A stretch of 41,214 nucleotides of DNA from NCBI RefSeq assembly GCF_029433105.1, contig NZ_JARNTW010000033.1, forward strand, positions 1 to 41,214, in the 5' to 3' direction. Positions 13,765 through 20,911 of the stretch are shown here, piece after piece. A program made the position numbers and the translations under genes. Source of the stretch: Runella sp. MFBS21 (GTDB lineage Bacteria > Bacteroidota > Bacteroidia > Cytophagales > Spirosomataceae). Every line of letters starts with the position of its first letter. Positions within the stretch are counted from its first letter, which is position 1. A model generated the notes under the pieces. That model searched no databases. It saw nothing but the letters and a program-made list of their open reading frames with translations, and was not told the origin of the DNA.

Positions 13765-14841
13765 TTATTTTGAAAGCACCACTTTGTTCAACCACTCTGA
13801 CATTGCTTCAAAATAACCATCGCATGGCGGTTGAGATTTATTACTGTTTTCAATAGTTTCTTTCATTCCGCCTGTTTTACAACTTTTAAGGTTATGGTTA
13901 CAATTAGGAAAAGTCTTTATTGTTAGCTTAGCTTTTGTCTTTTTTCCTATTGTTTCTTTATATAGAGCAATAGTTTGCCTCCAATTGACATTAGCGTCCT
14001 TTTCTCCAAAAATGGCTAATACAGGGCATTGGATTTTCATAAGCGTTTTTCGAAAATTGGGCACATATATCATTAGCCCTGTTCTTTTGTCAAACATATG
14101 ACCTTCACTGATAAATTGTTTTTGCTTGGATAGATAGGACTCTTTAGTTTCTGAAGAACTGTTTAAAAAAATCCAAAATGGGTCTCTCCTTAGATTTTGT
14201 GTCGCTTTTTCATGCTCAGTAAATGTTCCACCTTTTCTAAATATATCATTACCTCGCTTCCATTCTGAGATCAATAGTTGTATATCGGTTTCACTTCTGC
14301 CTTCAATTCTAAGATTAGTTTCAAGCAAGTAGCCAAAACTCTCCTTGTCGTCTGTTCCACTCGCAGAAATCCAATAAGAAATTTTTGGGTATTGTTCAAT
14401 AACCAACGGGCAAATCCATCCTGCACGGCTAATTCCCCAAAGTCCAATATTGTTAGCTCCTGCAATATTTTTACCTTCTATTTCTTTAATTGCAGCAAGA
14501 ACCTCATCGGCACTACTTTGCACGGTTTGATTTATGTCAAAGTCGCCTTCACTTTTTCCACAACCGGGTTTATCCCAAATAACACAGGCAAGTCCAAGTT
14601 TTACAAAGTTTGACCGTAAATTGTAATACCCATTACCTTCTACAATATTACTTTTTCCATAACCTTGAATAATTAAAATTATTGAAGTAGGCGTTTGCCC
14701 AATTGGTAAATCCAGAAGCCCACTAAGTTTTTTACCATTATGAATAAACTCAAAACTTTCTGTTTTAATCTGTCCAAATGCAGAGTTGCAGACGAACATC
14801 ATCAGGATAGTGAAGAATCGAAATGATATATTTTTTTTCAT
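13765..14841 (-). CDS. exported alpha/beta hydrolase
   Basis: The 358-residue product begins with a Sec signal peptide (to about AFGQ, residue 24), so it acts outside the cytoplasm. It has the serine-hydrolase layout: oxyanion region IIQGYGKSN (58-66), CVIWDKPGCGKSEGD, nucleophile elbow GISRAG with Ser138, acid Asp282 in FGEKDANVNW, and His316 in NCNHNL. The family includes peptidases, esterases and acyl hydrolases of the dienelactone/BAAT-like group. The gene stands alone between GC-rich spacers, on the same strand as its neighbours. Confidence 0.82.
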   Translation of the reverse strand: MKKNISFRFFTILMMFVCNSAFGQIKTESFEFIHNGKKLSGLLDLPIGQTPTSIILIIQGYGKSNIVEGNGYYNLRSNFVKLGLACVIWDKPGCGKSEGDFDINQTVQSSADEVLAAIKEIEGKNIAGANNIGLWGISRAGWICPLVIEQYPKISYWISASGTDDKESFGYLLETNLRIEGRSETDIQLLISEWKRGNDIFRKGGTFTEHEKATQNLRRDPFWIFLNSSSETKESYLSKQKQFISEGHMFDKRTGLMIYVPNFRKTLMKIQCPVLAIFGEKDANVNWRQTIALYKETIGKKTKAKLTIKTFPNCNHNLKSCKTGGMKETIENSNKSQPPCDGYFEAMSEWLNKVVLSK

Positions 14842-14920
14842 TTGTTAAGTGTTTTTTCTGCCGGAACTGTGCTACTAAAATTACCACCAACGTTTTGGCG
14901 CTTGGCGTTCGGGCGGTTGT

Positions 14921-15175
14921 ACGAAGTTGAGGTGTAAGAAGAGAGGCCTTAAGCTCTTTGAAGCCGAAATGAGAAAAATATTTTGCAAATTTTAGATTTG
15001 AGAAGTCTTTTTCTCATGGTTTTTGGCTAACCTCGCCGCGCTTGAAAGCTCTGATTCCCACACCGCGTGGATTAGCTAAAAACCGGCTACTTGCTCTCGG
15101 CCTACTGCTGGCCCCACCTCAATTTTGTTCAACAAAATACAGACTAAACCCTTTCGCCTACACCCCAAATGTACC
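14921..15175. repeat. foldback repeat, copy 1
   Basis: This ~255-bp unit recurs as a direct copy at 19542-19800 with high similarity. It folds back on itself: TTGAGGTG near the left end matches CACCTCAA near the right end, ATGAGAAAAA (14969-14978) matches TTTTTCTCAT (15008-15017), and GGTTTTTGGCTAAC (from 15019) partly matches TTAGCTAAAAACC. The 34-base core 15034-15067 is in the opposite orientation to that of copy 2. No protein is encoded. It may be a foldback mobile element or a structured RNA. Confidence 0.85.
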
Positions 15176-15344
15176 TACTTTCTATAAAATGCACCTAATT
15201 GTTTTATAAGATATGATGTAAATTTTTTCCCGAAGTGGGAAAAGTAGCGCATTTTACTTTCATTTTGTAGTTGAATAAACCTAGCTTCAGTTGAAGATTT
15301 GGGGGAATTATTAATCTAGGTATACAAGCTTTTTAAATCTGATT

Positions 15345-16061
15345 TCAATGCTTTATCATCATATCTATTAATACCCCCAAAAGTATTGCTAATAAGCAAA
15401 AAGTTAACAATCCCAAAATGTATGCAAAGAATGCCTTCACATAATTGATGATTTTGCCTTTTCCAAAAAATTGACCAATTGCCCAAGTGCAATATACAAC
15501 TCCTACAATTCCGCCAATATTCATTAAGTTTATATTGGATATACCTTGAAGGAGAGAAAATAGCGCAAAAATCAGCATCGCCATCCCCATTACAAAACAT
15601 AACAAGATTAATATTTCAAAAAAATTGTAGTGGAATTTCCTGAAAAAGATTTTTAGCCAAGCCGTAATGAATACACCCATTATGATATTTGCATATCCAT
15701 AATGTTCTTGTATCCACTTGAAAATTTTAACGGGGGTGCTTAGTTTGTCGCCTTCAAATTTCACATAATTGTCTTCTATGTGAAAAAAGTTGGTCAAAAT
15801 TGAATATATTAAGGAAGTTATAATTATAAAAATAATTGGCTTTACCAGTCTACTTCTATTTTCAGAAAGATAGCTTCGTATATTGTGACCAGGGTTTGTT
15901 ATGAGTTCTCTAATAGTAAATAAAATCCCACGTTCAAAATGTAGAACGTGTTCAACTTCATGGATTATATAGTGCCCGTCAATTCTTTTTAGATTTTTAG
16001 GCTGTCCACAATTTGGACAATAGTTTAAAGTTACTTCAGTGTTGCAGTTTTTACAATTCAT
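15345..16061 (-). CDS. DUF3667 membrane protein with N-terminal zinc ribbon
   Basis: The 238-residue protein starts with a zinc ribbon (CKNC at residues 3-6 and CPNCGQP at 15-21), then the HEVEHVLHFERGILFTIRELITNPGHNIRSYL region that defines DUF3667. Four to five hydrophobic segments follow (LVKPIIFIIITSLIYSIL, IIMGVFITAWLKIFF, ILILLCFVMGMAMLIFALFS, IGGIVGVVYCTWAI, AFFAYILGLLTFCLLAILLG). It is an inner-membrane protein of unknown role, common in Bacteroidetes. It is the last gene of the module framed by the two foldback repeats. Confidence 0.85.
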   Translation of the reverse strand: MNCKNCNTEVTLNYCPNCGQPKNLKRIDGHYIIHEVEHVLHFERGILFTIRELITNPGHNIRSYLSENRSRLVKPIIFIIITSLIYSILTNFFHIEDNYVKFEGDKLSTPVKIFKWIQEHYGYANIIMGVFITAWLKIFFRKFHYNFFEILILLCFVMGMAMLIFALFSLLQGISNINLMNIGGIVGVVYCTWAIGQFFGKGKIINYVKAFFAYILGLLTFCLLAILLGVLIDMMIKH

Positions 16062-16348
16062 TTTTGTGAATATTTTTTTAGTGGGTTTTTATTTGTTTGT
16101 TGGTGATTGAATATAGTTTCTACTAATGGGTTGTAGGTGTGACGTTTATAGTAGTCTGAAAGCTTTTGGATATGGAATAAACGCATTCCGAAAACTAAGG
16201 GAACTGAGCTTATTACTTTACGTTCGGGCGGATTTCGGAGTATAAAGTTTCCATTTATTACTAAAGTTTAATAGTAGCATACATATCCAAGTGTTGTACA
16301 TCACCCGGCCTGAAGCAGAACCCGTGTTAGTGGCAGTATATTTTCTTC
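16062..16348. other. intergenic spacer with inverted sequences
   Basis: No gene is supported. GGATATG near 16168 and CATATCC near 16285 form an inverted pair, and TTACGTTCGGGCGG near 16222 resembles TTGGCGTTCGGGCGG at about 14902 in another spacer. This suggests related spacer elements. Confidence 0.4.
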
Positions 16349-16819
16349 TCATACTTTAATCGTTCCATTTGTCCACCACTCAATGAACTTTGTCAGGTTT
16401 GGAGCAACCCAGCTTCTACTGTCATCATCATGATTCCATATGAAAATGTCGAACCGGTCACACTTACCATTGAGCGTAACGAATCCGAACAAATCTCCAT
16501 TTCCCGCGTCTGAAAAGAAAAGTAGTTGGTCAAATGACATATACAGTTCCTTAAAGTCTGGATAATTGCGATATTCCGTATTCGTTTCAATCACTCTCTC
16601 AACTGTCCAAATAAGTTCTCCAATTTTTTCTCCATTCAGATTCTCATTTATCCCATTTGTCTGTCTGTATAATTCAACGAGTTCGTTTGGTAACTCAGCA
16701 AGATTGAATTTTACTTTTAAGTTATTAAGCGATTTTTCAGTTGCAGGTAACGCAAAGCCGAATTCAGTTGTCTTGTCAAGTTGTTTAAGTTCGTTACCTA
16801 TGTATTCCTTCCAGTTCAT
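16349..16819 (-). CDS. SMI1/KNR4 family protein
   Basis: The 156-residue protein has the SMI1/KNR4 (SUKH) pattern: LPNELVELYRQTNGI near the N-terminal third, then LLFFSDAGNGDLFGFVT, IFIWNHDDDSRSWVAPNLTKFIEWW at the end. In bacteria this superfamily often supplies immunity proteins against contact-dependent toxins, but no toxin gene is next to it here. It lies between the DUF3667 gene and the SF1 helicase on the same strand, with a hairpin spacer upstream. The overlapping frames at 16393-16590 and 16566-16847 are shadows. Confidence 0.85.
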   Translation of the reverse strand: MNWKEYIGNELKQLDKTTEFGFALPATEKSLNNLKVKFNLAELPNELVELYRQTNGINENLNGEKIGELIWTVERVIETNTEYRNYPDFKELYMSFDQLLFFSDAGNGDLFGFVTLNGKCDRFDIFIWNHDDDSRSWVAPNLTKFIEWWTNGTIKV

Positions 16820-16852
16820 TATTGGAGTCGTGTTATATTGCCACTAACGTGA

Positions 16853-16920
16853 GCATCTACGCATACCGCCGCCTGCGTTGGCTTTGTGCGTTGGGCTTTG
16901 GCGGCGGTTGGCGTAGATGC
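16853..16920. repeat. two-step palindrome in the spacer between the SMI1 and helicase genes
   Basis: GCATCTACGC (16853-16862) pairs with GCGTAGATGC (16911-16920), and CCGCCGCC (16866-16873) pairs with GGCGGCGG (16900-16907). A 3-by-3 internal loop (ATA/TTG) separates the stems and a 26-base loop closes the structure. The bipartite shape resembles integron attC sites, but the GTTRRRY and RYYYAAC boxes are not matched. It could also act as a terminator for the helicase gene ending at 16938. Confidence 0.75.
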
Positions 16921-16937
16921 GTTGTTCCATGCTTTTT

Positions 16938-19418
16938 CTAATTTAGTCTTTCACCGACTTTTAGCAATCCTTGAACTAATTGACCGTTTGCGTTAATCCA
17001 AAAATTGTGATTACATACAATTATCAGTTCTTCTTTTGCTCTACTAACGGCTGTGTTGATTAAATTTATTCCTTTTGATGTTTTGTTTTGACTATTAGTG
17101 AACCACATATCACTTGTATCTGAAATACTCAAAATCACTGTCTTCCATTCACGACCTTGTGAACCATGTACAGTTGATATTTTGTGTTCTTTTCTTAGGT
17201 CTGGCAATAATTTCCCTATTAATTTTACTTGATTTGAATAAGGTGTTAGAACTATAAAATCTTTTGTATTTAATTTTCCAGACATAATAAAGTCATGTAT
17301 TGCTTGTGCTTCTCCATGATTTTCTCTCTTATTCGTTGGGGGGATGCTATTTGTCACGTGAATAAATTTTATTTTTGTTGTTCCATTGAGTTGTGCCGAG
17401 GAAAAACCATTTCTATATACAAACTGATTTAACACTTTGGCTAAATTATCTCCAAAACGATGTGTCTTCTTTAAATCACTTTTACTAACCTTTGAAAATG
17501 TAGGTTCATTATTGTTTAAGTAATCTAAGAAAATTTCGCCTTTTGATTTTTTGAAAATATCTCCAATGAATATTGCTGATTGAGACCAAATAAAAACATC
17601 CTTATATTCTTCTTTTGTTGTCAATTTGTCATCATTTAGTTCGCAAACTGGGGGTAGTTGTAAGTGGTCACCTAAAAACGTTACTGGTTTTTTTGACCTA
17701 AACATTGTCAACGCTTTAATTGCACACGCATAACCTGCTTCATCAAGAAAAAAATGAGCAACGGGTAACTCCTCATCCGCAAACCTGCCAATATAACAGT
17801 CAAGTGTACAGGCTACTATATTTACACCTTTCAAACGCTCTTCTGTCGTTTGCGACTTTAAAAATTCTTTTTGTTGCTCAAAATCACTCAGGATTTTATG
17901 AAGTTGAGCAAAAGAGAATTTTGTATATTCTTGGGCGATAGAGTTTTTAATTGTAAGTTCTGTGTGCAATTGTTCTGCAAATTCATCAACCTTTTTCTTT
18001 TTAAGACTTCTATTCCCAAGATTAATATCTGAAAGAAAATTGAAAATTTCTGTGTTAAATGTTATGCTGTCTTTTATAGTATTGAAACACTGGTTAAAGG
18101 TGCTTTCGTTTTTGTGTTCAAGTAACAAGTTGTTATAATGAACCTCGATTTTTTGTGTTTCTTGTTCCAAAATACCTATCTGCTTTGCTATTTCAAATTC
18201 TTTTGATCTAAGGGTTTGATTTGATTTTTCAAGTTCTTTTTGTTTTGACGGTAAGGTTGTCAATATTTCTGATAGACGATTTTCCTCTCTTGTCAAATTT
18301 GCACTTGAAAACACTTTTTTAATCGAATGAAAAAACGATGCAATGCTTTTTTCTAAACTTTTCTGTTCAAAATTTAACTTTTCAATATCTTGCTTTATTT
18401 TTTCATAATTCAAGTTTAAAATATCAAGTTCCCGTTGAAATTTATCTTTTTCTATTTTTAAGTCATTCTGTGCGATTGATAACTTTTGCTTAGTGCTATC
18501 AATATTAACTTTAATTTGGTTCTTTTTTTCAATTTCCGCTTCAACTGTTGAAAAGGCATTTATTGCAACCTTTACTTTTTGATAATTCTTGCTAATTGCC
18601 TCGCTTTCCAACACTTTTTGGATTATTTCGATTTGCTTTTCAATCTCACTTATCTTTTTCAAAATGCCTTTTGCTTCACACACTTCGGGGTACTGCTCTG
18701 CAAATGCTTTGGAAGGATTGCCAAGCCTTATAATTTGTTTTCTATCCACACCTTTTTTATCTGTCATTCTAATTACCCCCCTCAGTACTTGCTCAATTGC
18801 ATTATTTGTTGGTGCTAATATTGCAACCTTGTCCCCTTGCTCAATGTATTGGGCAATTACGTATGAAAGTACGAGTTGAGTTTTGCCTGTGCCTGGTGCG
18901 CCCCATACATAAGAAAAAGGAGAAATAAGTATATTTTGAATTGCTTGTTTCTGTTCTTCGTTTGGTTGCTCAGCAAAAAAACTCGATGGAATATTGTTGC
19001 TTTCAGTTGTAATTGGTAGCCCTACAAGAGTTCCGTTTTTTTTATACCAATCTATTACCCTTTGAACTAAAAATTTGAGGTCGGATACAATTAATATATC
19101 TCGATGATGCAAAGCGATGATATTAAACTCGCTTTCTTTTGGCACTTTGATAATCAAATAATTGCCGTCTATATCATACTCAATTACTTTGATTTGGTTT
19201 GTATCATATTGTTTATTAGAAGTTTTGTCAATAAAAACAACAGCATCTAAATCAAATAATTTTTTGGCTAACCTTAATTTATGGATATTCTCGTCTTCTT
19301 TAACGATTTCTTTGCCATAAACCTCGACCACAACTCTCCCTAATTCATTTTCATCGAGATAGTTATAATAGGTTTGCGAGGCTTTTACGCACAATTCTTG
19401 AATTTCTTCTGCTGTCAT
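16938..19418 (-). CDS. SF1B (UPF1/Dna2-like) helicase with internal coiled coil
   Basis: The 826-residue protein is a nucleic-acid translocase. Its motifs are Walker A GAPGTGKT (173-180), APTNNA (202-207), Walker B LDEAG (558-562), motif III GDHLQLPP (583-590), THRFG, STVHGSQGREW and NTAVSRAK near the end. Residues about 250-445 form a long coiled coil between motifs Ia and II, where UPF1-like helicases carry accessory domains. Residues 1-150 form an unrecognised N-terminal domain without a nuclease motif. Helicases of this build often occur in anti-phage islands, and this one sits beside an SMI1 gene between two foldback repeats. A defence role is inference. Confidence 0.85.
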   Translation of the reverse strand: MTAEEIQELCVKASQTYYNYLDENELGRVVVEVYGKEIVKEDENIHKLRLAKKLFDLDAVVFIDKTSNKQYDTNQIKVIEYDIDGNYLIIKVPKESEFNIIALHHRDILIVSDLKFLVQRVIDWYKKNGTLVGLPITTESNNIPSSFFAEQPNEEQKQAIQNILISPFSYVWGAPGTGKTQLVLSYVIAQYIEQGDKVAILAPTNNAIEQVLRGVIRMTDKKGVDRKQIIRLGNPSKAFAEQYPEVCEAKGILKKISEIEKQIEIIQKVLESEAISKNYQKVKVAINAFSTVEAEIEKKNQIKVNIDSTKQKLSIAQNDLKIEKDKFQRELDILNLNYEKIKQDIEKLNFEQKSLEKSIASFFHSIKKVFSSANLTREENRLSEILTTLPSKQKELEKSNQTLRSKEFEIAKQIGILEQETQKIEVHYNNLLLEHKNESTFNQCFNTIKDSITFNTEIFNFLSDINLGNRSLKKKKVDEFAEQLHTELTIKNSIAQEYTKFSFAQLHKILSDFEQQKEFLKSQTTEERLKGVNIVACTLDCYIGRFADEELPVAHFFLDEAGYACAIKALTMFRSKKPVTFLGDHLQLPPVCELNDDKLTTKEEYKDVFIWSQSAIFIGDIFKKSKGEIFLDYLNNNEPTFSKVSKSDLKKTHRFGDNLAKVLNQFVYRNGFSSAQLNGTTKIKFIHVTNSIPPTNKRENHGEAQAIHDFIMSGKLNTKDFIVLTPYSNQVKLIGKLLPDLRKEHKISTVHGSQGREWKTVILSISDTSDMWFTNSQNKTSKGINLINTAVSRAKEELIIVCNHNFWINANGQLVQGLLKVGERLN

Positions 19419-19467
19419 TCGAGATTATATTTTTTATTTATTTTCTTTTTTTGATTGCATGGAATAT

Positions 19468-19534
19468 GGAATAGCCGAAGTTCCCTGAAATAAAGACCGA
19501 TTAGGTCGAAATGTAAGGGAATTTTGGCTATTCC
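19468..19534. repeat. inverted repeat upstream of the helicase gene
   Basis: GGAATAGCC (19468-19476) pairs with GGCTATTCC (19526-19534), and TTCCCT (19481-19486) pairs with AGGGAA (19516-19521). A small inner hairpin GACC/GGTC (19495-19498/19504-19507) sits in the loop. It is 50 bases upstream of the helicase start and only 7 bases from the second foldback repeat. It may be a regulatory leader or the outer edge of a mobile unit. Confidence 0.65.
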
Positions 19535-19541
19535 CTGTTGG

Positions 19542-19800
19542 ACGAAGTTGAGGTGTAGGAAAAGAGGCCTTAAGCTCTCTAAAGCCGGAATGAGAAAAAT
19601 ATTTTGCAAATCTTAGATTTGAGAAGTCTTTTTCTCATGGTTTTTGGCTAACTTCGCGGTGTGGGAAGCAGAGCTTTCAAGCGCGGCGAAGTTAGCCAAA
19701 AACCGGCTACTTGCTCTCCAAATGGCCTACTGCTGGCCCCACCTCAATTTTGTTCAACACAATATAGACGCAACCATTGCGCCTATACCCCAAATATACC
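19542..19800. repeat. foldback repeat, copy 2 (core inverted relative to copy 1)
   Basis: This copy matches 14921-15175 in the same orientation over both flanks. Here the central hairpin is perfect: GGTTTTTGGCTAACTTCGC (19639-19657) pairs with its exact complement at 19686-19704, with a 28-base loop. The 34-base core 19655-19688 equals the reverse complement of 15034-15067 at 33 of 34 positions. An antisense-free reading gives no protein; the 60-residue frame 19661-19843 is not a gene. Confidence 0.87.
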
Positions 19801-19917
19801 CAATAATTTTATAGGAAATTATGCTCATTTTTTCCCAAAATGAGCAACAACTAAACATACATAGCGCTTTTAGCGTAAAATCGCTCATTTTACTATTATT
19901 ATTGTTTTTTGGGGAGC

Positions 19918-20910
19918 CTATTTGCTTTTTATGATTTTTCCTTGGTCGGTGATGAGGACGTAGCGGTAGAGAGGAAATTGTTTTAAGAATTGGATGCCTT
20001 CTTTTTCGCCAAGTACCATAACAGAGGTGCTGAGGCCGTTGGCAAATTCGGCAGAAGGGCCTATAATGGTAGCACTTACCAAACCCGTAGCAGGATAGCC
20101 CGTCTTGGGGTTGATGATATGCGAGTAGCGGACGTTGTTGATTTCAGCGTATTTCTCATAACTACCCGATGTAGCAGCAGCGCCAAGACCTAGCTTGAAA
20201 GTACGGACGATTTTGCCCGATTCAAAGGGGTTGTTGATACCGATAAGCCAAGCTTTTTGGCTGGGCTGTGTACCCCAGGTAGAAAGGTCGCCGGAGGCAT
20301 TGACGATTCCGCCTGGTACGCCCAACGACTGCATAAGTTCCCGGCCTTTGTCGGCTGCATAGCCCTTTCCTATAGAGCCAAAGCCGATTTTCATGCCTTG
20401 AATGGGAAGGTAGATAGTGGAGTGAAGGCTGTCTAGCAGGATGTGCTGGTACCCAACATGCCTAATGGAGTTTTTGATAGCGTCTTCGGGAGGCATTTCG
20501 GTCATGCTTCCGTCAAATTTCCAGAGCCGATCAAGGGCCGCGATACTGATGTCAAAAGCACCGCCTGATAGCTTAGAAAACTCAATACCTCGGCGGGTAA
20601 GTTCAAATACTTCACGGTCTACTTTGACGGGTTTGATTCCGGCATTTTGATTGACTTGCGAAATTTGAGTTTCGGGTTTCCATTCCGAAATCAAGTTTTC
20701 GATGCGGGTTACTTCGGCTATTACTTGGTTGATGCGCTGCTGAGCCAGAACGGTGTCTTTTTCTACAATGGTAATATCAAATCGAGAGCCCATCAAAACG
20801 ACATTGCGTTTGAGTAAAACTTGCGCCCAAGCACAAGAGCCACCCAATCCCCAAATAGTCAGCATGAGTAAGGACTGGCGGACTATTTTTTTGACACATT
20901 CGCTGTTCAT
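19918..20910 (-). CDS. apbE: FAD:protein FMN transferase ApbE
   Basis: ApbE links FMN covalently to threonine or serine residues of exported flavoproteins, using FAD and magnesium. The 330-residue length is typical. A signal peptide ends near CAWAQ (residue 30), placing the enzyme in the periplasm. Family signatures are GSIGKGYAADK (178-188), GGIVNASGDLSTWG (200-213) and HIINPKTGYPA (264-274). The start lies one base after the stop of the PepSY-flavodoxin reductase gene, so the two are probably co-translated. ApbE may flavinylate an operon partner or another periplasmic protein, but no obvious flavinylation motif (DGATS type) is seen in the neighbours. Confidence 0.92.
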   Translation of the reverse strand: MNSECVKKIVRQSLLMLTIWGLGGSCAWAQVLLKRNVVLMGSRFDITIVEKDTVLAQQRINQVIAEVTRIENLISEWKPETQISQVNQNAGIKPVKVDREVFELTRRGIEFSKLSGGAFDISIAALDRLWKFDGSMTEMPPEDAIKNSIRHVGYQHILLDSLHSTIYLPIQGMKIGFGSIGKGYAADKGRELMQSLGVPGGIVNASGDLSTWGTQPSQKAWLIGINNPFESGKIVRTFKLGLGAAATSGSYEKYAEINNVRYSHIINPKTGYPATGLVSATIIGPSAEFANGLSTSVMVLGEKEGIQFLKQFPLYRYVLITDQGKIIKSK

Positions 20911-20911
20911 A

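Noticed and set aside
16853..16920. Bona fide integron attC site
   Set aside because: The two-arm palindrome is suggestive, but the flanks do not match GTTRRRY and RYYYAAC, and no integrase is seen.
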